Source: Actinoplanes flavus (GTDB taxonomy: Bacteria > Actinomycetota > Actinomycetes > Mycobacteriales > Micromonosporaceae). Taken from it: 64,000 nt of DNA. Each line of letters opens with the position of its first letter. Positions within the stretch are counted from its first letter, which is position 1. The notes under the pieces were generated by a model. The model searched no databases. It was not told the DNA's origin and saw only the letters and a list, made by a program, of their open reading frames with translations. Where the stretch lies: NCBI RefSeq assembly GCF_017592555.1, contig NZ_JAGFNS010000001.1, forward strand, positions 435,071 through 499,070, read 5' to 3'. The translations under genes and the position numbers were made by a program. Below are positions 57,735-64,000 of this stretch, piece after piece.

Positions 57735-59771
57735 TCAGGCGGCACCGGGTGGGAGGCCGCCGAGGGGGCCCGGGCCTGCGGCGGGCGGGCCGAAGTCGCC
57801 GAGCACGGGCGGATCCGCCGGCGGGCGCGGGCGCAGCATGCCGGGACGGGTCGCGGGGATCGGATCCGAGTCGAGCAGCGGCGCGGATCCCAGCGGCCGG
57901 GAGAGAAGGCGCACCTCGTTGGCCCCGGCCCGGGAATCCGGACCGTCCGGCACCGGCACGGGTTCCTCATCGGCCGGTTCGGCTTCGGCCGCCGCCTCCG
58001 GCTCGGTCTCGTCCGGCTCGGCTTTGTCCGGGTCGACTTCGGCCGGGTCGGCGTTGCCCGGGTCGGCGTCGCCCGGGTCGGCGTTGTCCAGGTCGGCGTT
58101 GTCCAGGTCGGCGTTGTCCAGGTCGGCCCGGTCCCGGTCCGCGTGATCTCCGTCGGTGTGGCCGGAGCCGTCCAGGCCGGAGCGATCCGGCTCGGTGTCC
58201 ACGCCCGGGCTGTCGCCGGGCTCATCGGACACGACCGTGCCGCCCGTCGGGCCGGTCGTCGCCGGGGCTGAACCGAATCGGTCATGGGCTGTCCGGGCAT
58301 CGTCCCCGACACCGGCCGCGCGGCGGCCGTTGCCGCTCCGCGCCGTGGTGCCGAGAGCCGCCGCCAGGACGGACTCCGCGTCCACGGGCAGCGTGTTCCT
58401 CACCGGGCGAGCCGACGCGGACCCACCCCGGTCGTCCTCCGTCGCGGCGTCACCGGCGGAGGCCGGCCCCACCTGGACCGGGATCGCCCCGAGCGGCACG
58501 CCGACGCCCGGATCGACCGGCTCCGCCACATCCGGCTCCGCCCGGTCCGGCGTCTCGCCACCCCCGGAACCCGCCCGATCCGACGTCCCGCCACTTCCGG
58601 AGGCCGCCCGATCCGACGTCCCGCCAACCCCGGAACCCGCCCGATCCGGCGCCTCGCCAACCCCGGAGACCGCCCGGTCCGGCGTGGCCCCGGCGGGCGT
58701 CGGCTTACCAGCGGAGCCGTCGTGCGGAGCGCCGACGGTCGCCGTGCCGGACGGCGCGTCGCCGGTGGCCTCGGCCTGGGACGGCGGGTCCGGCGAGACG
58801 TCCGGCGCGGCGGTGGCGGCCAGGTCGCGCCGGGCCGCGGCCAGATCCGGGCGCGGGCTGGTGGACCGGACCGGGGACAGCCCGCTCACCACGGCGGACG
58901 TGATCTCGGCGGCGTACCGGCCGTCCGGGTCGTAGTCCGGGTCGAAGACGGTGATCTCGACGCCCAGGCAGTGCGGGGACTCGACCAGCCCGGCCAGCAG
59001 CAGCTCCAGCTCGGGGAAGGCGATGCCGCCCGGGTCGGGGGCGTCGACGGCGGGCATGACGGCCGGGTCGAGGACGTCGACGTCCACGTGCACCCAGTAG
59101 CCGGCGCAGTCGACGAGCTGGTCGCGGGCCCACTGGGCGCTGCGGGCCGCGCCCTCGGCGCGCAGCGCGGGGACCGGCCGGGTCACGATGCCGGCGGCCT
59201 GGAGGTCGAGGCGGTACTCGTCCTGGGCACGGATGCCGAGGACGACCACGTCGATGTCGCGGAAGTACGGCCGGCGGGACTCGATCGCCGCGAGGTTCGC
59301 CTGGCCGCGGCCGGTGACCAGGGCGAGGTCCTCACCGGCGGCGGCGCCCACGTACGACGCGTTGCCGGGGTGCCGGAAGTCGGAGTGGCCGTCCACGAAC
59401 ACCAGCCCGATGCGGCCGCCGACCGCGTCGCCGAGCCGGTGCATGGCGATGCCCGATCCGATCAGGATGGAGCAGTCCCCGCCGAGGACGACCGGGAACT
59501 CGCCGCCGTCGATGATGGCGCCGATCCGGTCGGCCAGCGCCCGCGAGTACGCGGCGATCTCGGCGGCGTGAGCCACCCCGTCGCCGGGGCGCCAGTCACC
59601 GGGGTCGTACCGCGGTGGGGTGAGGCAGCCCGCGTCGCGGGCGGCGAGGCGGGTGAGCAGGCCCTGATCGCGGAGGGCGCCGGGCGCTTTGGCGCAGCCC
59701 GGCACCGACGTCGCGGTCGGCGGGCGCAGGCCGAGATTGGACGGTGCGTCCAGAACGGCGATGCGGCGCAC
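57735..59771 (-). CDS. Arginase/agmatinase-family protein with long acidic tail
   Basis: Ureohydrolase fold (about 1-305). Metal motifs: GGDCS at 98-101 has Cys100 where His is usual, DGHSD at 127-131, HVDVDVLDP at 228-236. The substrate (arginine, agmatine or another guanidino compound) is not evident. After about residue 305 a tail of some 370 residues rich in Asp, Ala, Gly, Pro and Ser contains two repeat tracts: a GTSDRAGSG-type repeat and consecutive ADLDN-type pentads. The frame stays open through both. GTG start with GAAGGAGG upstream. Convergent with the penicillin-binding gene. Confidence 0.82.
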   Translation of the reverse strand: MRRIAVLDAPSNLGLRPPTATSVPGCAKAPGALRDQGLLTRLAARDAGCLTPPRYDPGDWRPGDGVAHAAEIAAYSRALADRIGAIIDGGEFPVVLGGDCSILIGSGIAMHRLGDAVGGRIGLVFVDGHSDFRHPGNASYVGAAAGEDLALVTGRGQANLAAIESRRPYFRDIDVVVLGIRAQDEYRLDLQAAGIVTRPVPALRAEGAARSAQWARDQLVDCAGYWVHVDVDVLDPAVMPAVDAPDPGGIAFPELELLLAGLVESPHCLGVEITVFDPDYDPDGRYAAEITSAVVSGLSPVRSTSPRPDLAAARRDLAATAAPDVSPDPPSQAEATGDAPSGTATVGAPHDGSAGKPTPAGATPDRAVSGVGEAPDRAGSGVGGTSDRAASGSGGTSDRAGSGGGETPDRAEPDVAEPVDPGVGVPLGAIPVQVGPASAGDAATEDDRGGSASARPVRNTLPVDAESVLAAALGTTARSGNGRRAAGVGDDARTAHDRFGSAPATTGPTGGTVVSDEPGDSPGVDTEPDRSGLDGSGHTDGDHADRDRADLDNADLDNADLDNADPGDADPGNADPAEVDPDKAEPDETEPEAAAEAEPADEEPVPVPDGPDSRAGANEVRLLSRPLGSAPLLDSDPIPATRPGMLRPRPPADPPVLGDFGPPAAGPGPLGGLPPGAA
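58075..58133. repeat. 15-bp tandem repeat encoding ADLDN pentads
   Basis: Consecutive near-identical 15-bp units (plus strand GTTGTCCAGGTCGGC) encode ADLDN on the minus strand, continuing into diverged ADPGD/ADPGN/ADPAE units. The repeat keeps the frame of the arginase tail. Confidence 0.7.
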
Positions 59772-59800
59772 GACGCCCTCCTTCGCTCGAGACCCGCAGC

Positions 59801-60730
59801 CTAGAAGAGTGCGCTGGCCAGCGCACGCCGCGCGCCGGCGACCGCGGGGTCGTCCGGGCCGGCCACCAGGAACAGCGACAGCAGATGCTTGCGGACGGCC
59901 TCCCGGTCGTCGCCGGCGGTCCGCTTGATCAGGGCGATCAGGCGGGCGTACGCGTCCGGCGCCTGACCGCTGAGCACCTCGATGTCGGCGGCGAGCCGCT
60001 GGGCGGCCACGTCGTCCTGGTCGGCGGCGGCCTTGGCCAGCGCGGACGACGGGTCGACGCCGCTGATCCGCCGGTACAGCTCGACCTGGGCGAGGCCGGA
60101 CTCGGCGGCCGCGTCGGCGGGCGACTCGGCCAGGATCTTCCGGTACGCCGCCTCGGCCTCGTCGAGGTCGCCGGTCATCAGGGCGTCGTCGGCCGCGTCG
60201 AGGCGGGGGTCCTCGGGGGTGGCCACCTCGACCCCGGCCGCCTTGAGGACGGCATCGATGTACTGCCGGATCTGGGACTCGGGCAGGACCCCGCTGAAGC
60301 CCTCCACCGGCTGCCCGCCGATCACCGCGGTCACCTGCGGGATGCCCTGCACCCGGAACACCTGCGCCAGGCGCGGGTTGAGATCCACATTGACCTTGCC
60401 GAGTATCCACGTACCGCCGTACTCAGCGGCCAGGCGCTCCAGCACCGGCGACAGCTTCTTGCACGGGTCGCACCAGTCGGCCCAGAAGTCCAGCAGCACC
60501 GGAGTGGTCAACGACCGCTCGAGAACGGCCTGGAAGTCGGCCTCGTTGACATCGATGACCGTCTCCGGGTTGACGCCGGGCACCGGGCCCGGCACGCCCG
60601 CGGCCGGGGTGGCCGCGGGCGTCGCGGGACGGCTCGGGGCGGCCGGTTTGGCCGGTGCCGCGGGGCGCAGCGCGCTGAGATCGACCGCGCCGCGGGTGAA
60701 GATCGACGGAGTGGTCCGTGGGTCGCTCAT
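59801..60730 (-). CDS. Thioredoxin-fold TPR co-chaperone (YbbN/CnoX-like)
   Basis: 309 residues. A disordered Pro/Ala N-terminus (1-50) precedes a thioredoxin domain (about 57-170) and a helical TPR region (about 180-309). The active site reads WCDPC (C87, C90) instead of WCGPC, which usually lowers reductase activity. The layout matches YbbN/CnoX proteins that guard unfolded clients. It lies 29 bp upstream of the arginase-like gene and downstream of icmA; a role link is not shown. Confidence 0.88.
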   Translation of the reverse strand: MSDPRTTPSIFTRGAVDLSALRPAAPAKPAAPSRPATPAATPAAGVPGPVPGVNPETVIDVNEADFQAVLERSLTTPVLLDFWADWCDPCKKLSPVLERLAAEYGGTWILGKVNVDLNPRLAQVFRVQGIPQVTAVIGGQPVEGFSGVLPESQIRQYIDAVLKAAGVEVATPEDPRLDAADDALMTGDLDEAEAAYRKILAESPADAAAESGLAQVELYRRISGVDPSSALAKAAADQDDVAAQRLAADIEVLSGQAPDAYARLIALIKRTAGDDREAVRKHLLSLFLVAGPDDPAVAGARRALASALF

Positions 60731-60803
60731 GGTTACCTAGTCTCGCACGCTGTCACGCCTGTTCGCGTCGCCACCAGTCCCCTCGATATCGGACGTCACA
60801 GCG

Positions 60804-62477
60804 TCAGAATCGCGGCGGCTCCCGGTAGATCCCCCACTCCGACTTCAGCACGCCGCAGATCTCGCCGAGGGTGGCTTCGGCACGGACCGCGTCGAGCATC
60901 GCGGGGATCATGTTCTCCCCGGTACGGGCCACCGCCACCATCCGTTCCAGGGCCGCTTTCACCCGTACCCCGTCGCGGTCGGTCTTGCGAGCGGCGAGCT
61001 CGCGCCGCTGCACCTGCTCGACCTCGTGGGAGACACGCAGGATCTCCAGTTCCTTGGCCAGGGTGCTGTTGTGCGCGTTGACGCCGACCACCTTCTTGTC
61101 GCCCTTCTCCAGGGCCTGCTGGTAGGCGAACGCGGCCTCGGCGATGTGCGCGGTGAACCAGCCGTCCTCGATGCCGCGCAGGATGCCGGCGGTGATGCTG
61201 CCGTCGTGGCCGAGCTCGCGGATCCGGGCGAAGATCTCCTCCGCCTCGGCCTCGATCCGGTCGGTGAGCGCCTCCACATACCACGATCCGCCGAGCGGGT
61301 CGGCCACATTGACCACCCCGGTCTCCTCCATGATCACCTGCTGGGTGCGCAGGGCGATCTCGGCGGACTCGTCGGTGGGCAGCGCGAGGGTCTCGTCGAG
61401 GGCGTTGGTGTGCAGCGAGTTGGTGCCGCCGAGGACCGCGGAGAGCGCCTCGATGGCGGTCCGGACCACGTTGTTGACCGGCTGCTGTGCGGTGAGCGAG
61501 ACACCGGCGGTCTGCGTGTGGAACTTCAGCCACAGCGCCTTCTCGCTGGTGGCGCCGTAGTCGTCGCGCAGGTGCCGGGCCCAGATCCGCCGGGCCGCGC
61601 GGAACTTGGCGATCTCCTCGAAGAAGTCCACGTGCGCGTCGAAGAAGAAGCTCAGCCCGGGCGCGAACTGGTTGACGTCGAGGCCGCGGGACAGTCCCAG
61701 TTCGACGTACCCGAAGCCGTCGGCCAGCGTGTACGCCAGTTCCTGCGCGGCGGTCGAGCCGGCCTCCCGGATGTGGTAGCCGCTCACCGACAGCGGCTTG
61801 TACTTCGGGATCTCGGCGGCGCAGTACTCCATCAGGTCGCCGATCAGGCGCAGGTGCGGCTCCGGGGCGAAGAGCCACTCCTTCTGCGCGATGTACTCCT
61901 TGAAGATGTCGGTCTGCAGCGTGCCGTCGAGGTCGCGCAGGTTGGCGCCCTGCCGTTCGGCGGCCACCAGGTACATGCAGAAGACCGGGACCGCCGGACC
62001 GGAGATGGTCATGCTGGTGGTGACGTCCTGGAGCGGGATGCCCTCGAACAGCACGTCCATGTCGGCGGCCGAGTCGATCGCGACGCCGCAGTGCCCGACC
62101 TCGCCGAGCGACTCGGGCTCGTCGGAGTCGCGGCCCATCAGGGTGGGCATGTCGAAGGCGACGCTGAGGCCGCCACCGCCGGCGGCCAGGATCATCTTGT
62201 AGCGCTCGTTGGTCTGCCGGGCGTTTCCGAACCCGGCGAACTGGCGGATGGTCCAGGTGCGCCCGCGGTATCCGGTCGGATAGAGACCCCGGGTGTACGG
62301 GAACTCGCCCGGCCATCCGATCCGCTCGAATCCGGGATAGGCGGCGCCCTCGGGGGGCCCGTAGACGGGGTCGACCGCCACGCCGGAGAGCGTGGTGAAG
62401 TCGGCGTCCCGCTTGCGGGCCGCATCGTAGCGTCGTTGCCAGCGTTCCCGGCCGGCATGGATCTCGGCAGCGTCCAT
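60804..62477 (-). CDS. icmA: Isobutyryl-CoA mutase large subunit
   Basis: Catalytic TIM-barrel subunit of a B12-dependent acyl-CoA mutase; the cobalamin-binding domain is absent, so a separate small subunit (IcmB) must exist elsewhere. 557 residues. Substrate-specificity residues are Phe80 (RQFAGF) and Gln198 (IAQKEW), the isobutyryl-CoA pair by family knowledge. Methylmalonyl-CoA mutases have Tyr and Arg there, and hydroxyisobutyryl mutases an Ile at the first site. The role would be valine-derived isobutyryl-CoA to butyryl-CoA. No mcm partner or chaperone gene is near. Confidence 0.9.
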   Translation of the reverse strand: MDAAEIHAGRERWQRRYDAARKRDADFTTLSGVAVDPVYGPPEGAAYPGFERIGWPGEFPYTRGLYPTGYRGRTWTIRQFAGFGNARQTNERYKMILAAGGGGLSVAFDMPTLMGRDSDEPESLGEVGHCGVAIDSAADMDVLFEGIPLQDVTTSMTISGPAVPVFCMYLVAAERQGANLRDLDGTLQTDIFKEYIAQKEWLFAPEPHLRLIGDLMEYCAAEIPKYKPLSVSGYHIREAGSTAAQELAYTLADGFGYVELGLSRGLDVNQFAPGLSFFFDAHVDFFEEIAKFRAARRIWARHLRDDYGATSEKALWLKFHTQTAGVSLTAQQPVNNVVRTAIEALSAVLGGTNSLHTNALDETLALPTDESAEIALRTQQVIMEETGVVNVADPLGGSWYVEALTDRIEAEAEEIFARIRELGHDGSITAGILRGIEDGWFTAHIAEAAFAYQQALEKGDKKVVGVNAHNSTLAKELEILRVSHEVEQVQRRELAARKTDRDGVRVKAALERMVAVARTGENMIPAMLDAVRAEATLGEICGVLKSEWGIYREPPRF

Positions 62478-62508
62478 GCGGCCATCGTAGAGCAGAACTG
62501 AACGATCA

Positions 62509-63672
62509 TTAAGCCCCCGGGAGCCGGTGTTCGAAGATCCACGCCTGCGGGTCGCCGTTGCGGTAGAGCAGCCGCATGATCGCCGGCATGGTGGCGTCCC
62601 GCAGCGCCGCGCGGACCGGGCCGAGCACCTTCGAGGAACTGCTGCGCCGGCCCTGGACGACCACCTTCTCCACCCGGGGGCGGCGGGCGGCCGCGTACGC
62701 CGCGAGGGCCGCCGGAACGTCCGGGTGCTCGCGCAGGCTGTGCCCGAGGACCACAGCGTCCTCCAGCGCCATCGACGCGCCCTGGCCGGAGGACGGCGCG
62801 ACGGCGTGCGCCGCGTCGCCGGTCAGGACGATCCGCTCGCCGTGCCAGACCGGCACCCGCCGCAGGTCCCGGGTGTTCCACGGCCCGAGGACCTCGCTGC
62901 TGGCCCGGATCAGATCGGCCGCCGGATCGCCCGCGAACAACTCCAGCAGGTACGCCCGCCAACTGTCCGGGGTGAACTCGCCGGGCTCGGCCGGGCGACG
63001 GCGCGGCGGGTTGGCGAACCACCAGACCGAGCCGTCCGGGGCGGTCACCCAGCCGAAGAAGGCACGCCGGCCGAAGGACATCCGCATCACCCCGGGCGGC
63101 GGCGCGTCCCGGACCGGGCCGTCGGTGAAGCCGCCGGTGTTGAGCAGGCCGAGATAGTGCGGCGCGGGAGCCTTCGGATCGAGAACCTCCCTGGTACGCG
63201 AGTGCAGCCCGTCCGCGCCGACCAGCAGGTCTCCCCGCGCCGTGCGGCCGTCGGCGAACTCGGCCACGTCGCCGGACACGCCGGTCAGCCGGGCGCCGTA
63301 CTCGATCGGGATGCCGCGGGCGGTCACCTCGGCGCGCAGTGCCGCGTACAGATCGGAGCGACGGATCGTGGTGCTGACCGTCCCGTCCGGCAGCGGCCCA
63401 CCTAGCGGCACCTCGGCCAGCAGCCGCCCGGAGGCGCCGTGCAGCTCGATCACCGGGGTGGCGAACCCGCGGGCCAGAACCGTCGCCGGGTCCAGGCCGA
63501 GGGCGCGCAGCGCGGTCACCCCGTTGACCGCGAGGGTCACGAAGACGCCCCGCTCACCGGCGTCCCGCTCGGCGGCCTCGTAGATCACCGGGTGCAGGCC
63601 GGCGCGGTGCAGGGCGATGGCGGTGGCGGTCCCGGCGATGCCGCCACCGATCACGACAGCTTTTTTAGTCAT
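62509..63672 (-). CDS. FAD-dependent monooxygenase
   Basis: Flavoprotein aromatic-ring hydroxylase type, 387 residues. FAD/NADPH fold motifs: VIGGGIAGTATAIALHRAG near 6-24, LLVGADGLHSRTR near 150-162 and LTGDAAHAVAPSSGQGASMALEDA near 270-293. Substrate is unknown. Start at MTKKAVVIGGG; a longer frame with 12 more codons has no support. The start codon lies in a palindrome, and the divergent PadR gene is 52 bp away, so PadR probably controls it. Confidence 0.9.
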   Translation of the reverse strand: MTKKAVVIGGGIAGTATAIALHRAGLHPVIYEAAERDAGERGVFVTLAVNGVTALRALGLDPATVLARGFATPVIELHGASGRLLAEVPLGGPLPDGTVSTTIRRSDLYAALRAEVTARGIPIEYGARLTGVSGDVAEFADGRTARGDLLVGADGLHSRTREVLDPKAPAPHYLGLLNTGGFTDGPVRDAPPPGVMRMSFGRRAFFGWVTAPDGSVWWFANPPRRRPAEPGEFTPDSWRAYLLELFAGDPAADLIRASSEVLGPWNTRDLRRVPVWHGERIVLTGDAAHAVAPSSGQGASMALEDAVVLGHSLREHPDVPAALAAYAAARRPRVEKVVVQGRRSSSSKVLGPVRAALRDATMPAIMRLLYRNGDPQAWIFEHRLPGA

Positions 63673-63681
63673 GCAATGACT
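63667..63681. promoter_or_regulatory. Palindrome over the monooxygenase start
   Basis: AGTCATGCAATGACT has 6-bp perfect arms and a 3-bp spacer. It covers the start codon of the monooxygenase gene and lies 43 bp before the PadR gene. A wider inverted pair, TAGTCATG / CATGACTA, spans to 63696. It is a plausible operator for PadR in a divergent pair. Confidence 0.5.
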
Positions 63682-63724
63682 ATTGATGACATGACTAGGG
63701 ATCGTCAAGTCCTAAGCTGGCCGC

Positions 63725-64000
63725 ATGAAGCGGTCTCCTCTGGCGATGGTTCTGCTGGCCCTGCTCGTGGAGGCGCCGATGCACCCGTACCGGATGCAGC
63801 AGGTGATCAAGCAGCGCGGCCAGGACCAGCTGGTCAACGTGGCGCAGCGCAACAGCGTCTACCAGACCCTGGACCGGCTGGTCCGGGAGGGACTGGCCCG
63901 CCCCGGCGGCACCAGCCGGGAGGCCGGGCGCCCGGAGCGGACCGTCTACGAGGTGACCGAGGAGGGCGCCGCCACACTGCGCCGCTGGCTGCTGGAGATG
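63725..64000 (+). CDS. PadR-family regulator (partial, runs off the window)
   Basis: The first 92 residues are visible. The winged helix-turn-helix (about 10-75) contains LLALLVEAPMHPYRM, QRNSVYQTLDRLVREGLARP and YEVTEEGAATL, the PadR signature. Such proteins respond to phenolic or other small ligands. It is divergent from the FAD monooxygenase. The C-terminal effector domain lies beyond the window. Confidence 0.85.
   Translation, partial: MKRSPLAMVLLALLVEAPMHPYRMQQVIKQRGQDQLVNVAQRNSVYQTLDRLVREGLARPGGTSREAGRPERTVYEVTEEGAATLRRWLLEM

Noticed and set aside
57731..58935. Plus-strand open frames opposite the arginase tail
   Set aside because: They are mirror images of low-complexity repeats. The minus frame is continuous with the recognisable arginase domain.

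Overview
The window is a contiguous piece of a very GC-rich, high-G+C actinobacterial chromosome. Codon third positions are almost always G or C, GTG starts are common, and several genes look leaderless. The gene content best fits the family Micromonosporaceae (Actinoplanes-like): an ilvBNC-serA-leuB-ilvE cluster with ilvD divergent, a large NAD-glutamate dehydrogenase, an IcmA-type mutase, several GGDEF-EAL proteins and a soluble chemotaxis receptor. This assignment is inference from gene content, not from a marker gene. No rRNA, tRNA, CRISPR array, phage or transposase gene was seen.

Layout. 0.1-7.7 kb (minus strand): branched-chain amino-acid and serine biosynthesis (ilvB, ilvN, ilvC, serA, leuB, ilvE). 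Leader-peptide-like ORFs rich in Leu/Val/Ile codons lie before ilvB, leuB and ilvE. 7.8-12.1 kb: a GGDEF-EAL protein and the divergent ilvD. 12.1-12.6 kb: an intergenic stretch with a 102-bp palindrome. 12.6-18.3 kb: a membrane protein, a CebEFG-like sugar ABC importer and its divergent LacI regulator. 18.3-24.4 kb: a second, partly degenerate GGDEF-EAL protein, a PH-domain protein, a PQQ-type sugar dehydrogenase lipoprotein and a membrane metallophosphoesterase. 24.4-26.0 kb: a tandem-repeat stretch and a repeat-built secreted protein. 26.1-37.0 kb (minus): gatB, gatA, gatC, a third GGDEF-EAL gene overlapping gatC, ligA, a MetE-like protein, mnmA and a cysteine desulfurase, the last pair making 2-thiouridine in tRNA. 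37.0-37.6 kb: an inverted-repeat element around a tandem duplication. 37.6-43.8 kb: etfA/etfB, small membrane proteins, a membrane-anchored Hsp70-like protein and an enoyl-CoA hydratase. 43.9-45.9 kb: a DUF6232-like protein, a PAS protein and a soluble MCP that look like a split Aer-type receptor. 45.8-50.4 kb: ribokinase, an ABC ATPase, a ROK regulator and a divergent NagZ-like GH3 enzyme. 50.6-57.6 kb: the 1622-residue NAD-glutamate dehydrogenase and a divergent penicillin-binding lipoprotein. 57.7-64.0 kb: an arginase-family protein with a long disordered tail, a thioredoxin-TPR protein, isobutyryl-CoA mutase large subunit, a FAD monooxygenase and the start of a divergent PadR regulator.

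How the parts fit. Most genes are core metabolism: BCAA synthesis, with BCAA-derived acyl-CoA handling probable through ETF, enoyl-CoA hydratase and IcmA, plus tRNA modification and charging and DNA ligation. Signalling genes (three c-di-GMP proteins, PAS plus MCP) are scattered among them. The observations most worth a second look are the possible repeated leader-peptide attenuation within one BCAA cluster, the two large palindromic or inverted-repeat elements, the disordered tail on the arginase-family protein, the tail-anchored Hsp70-like protein with a repeated short motif, and the two-gene PAS/MCP receptor.
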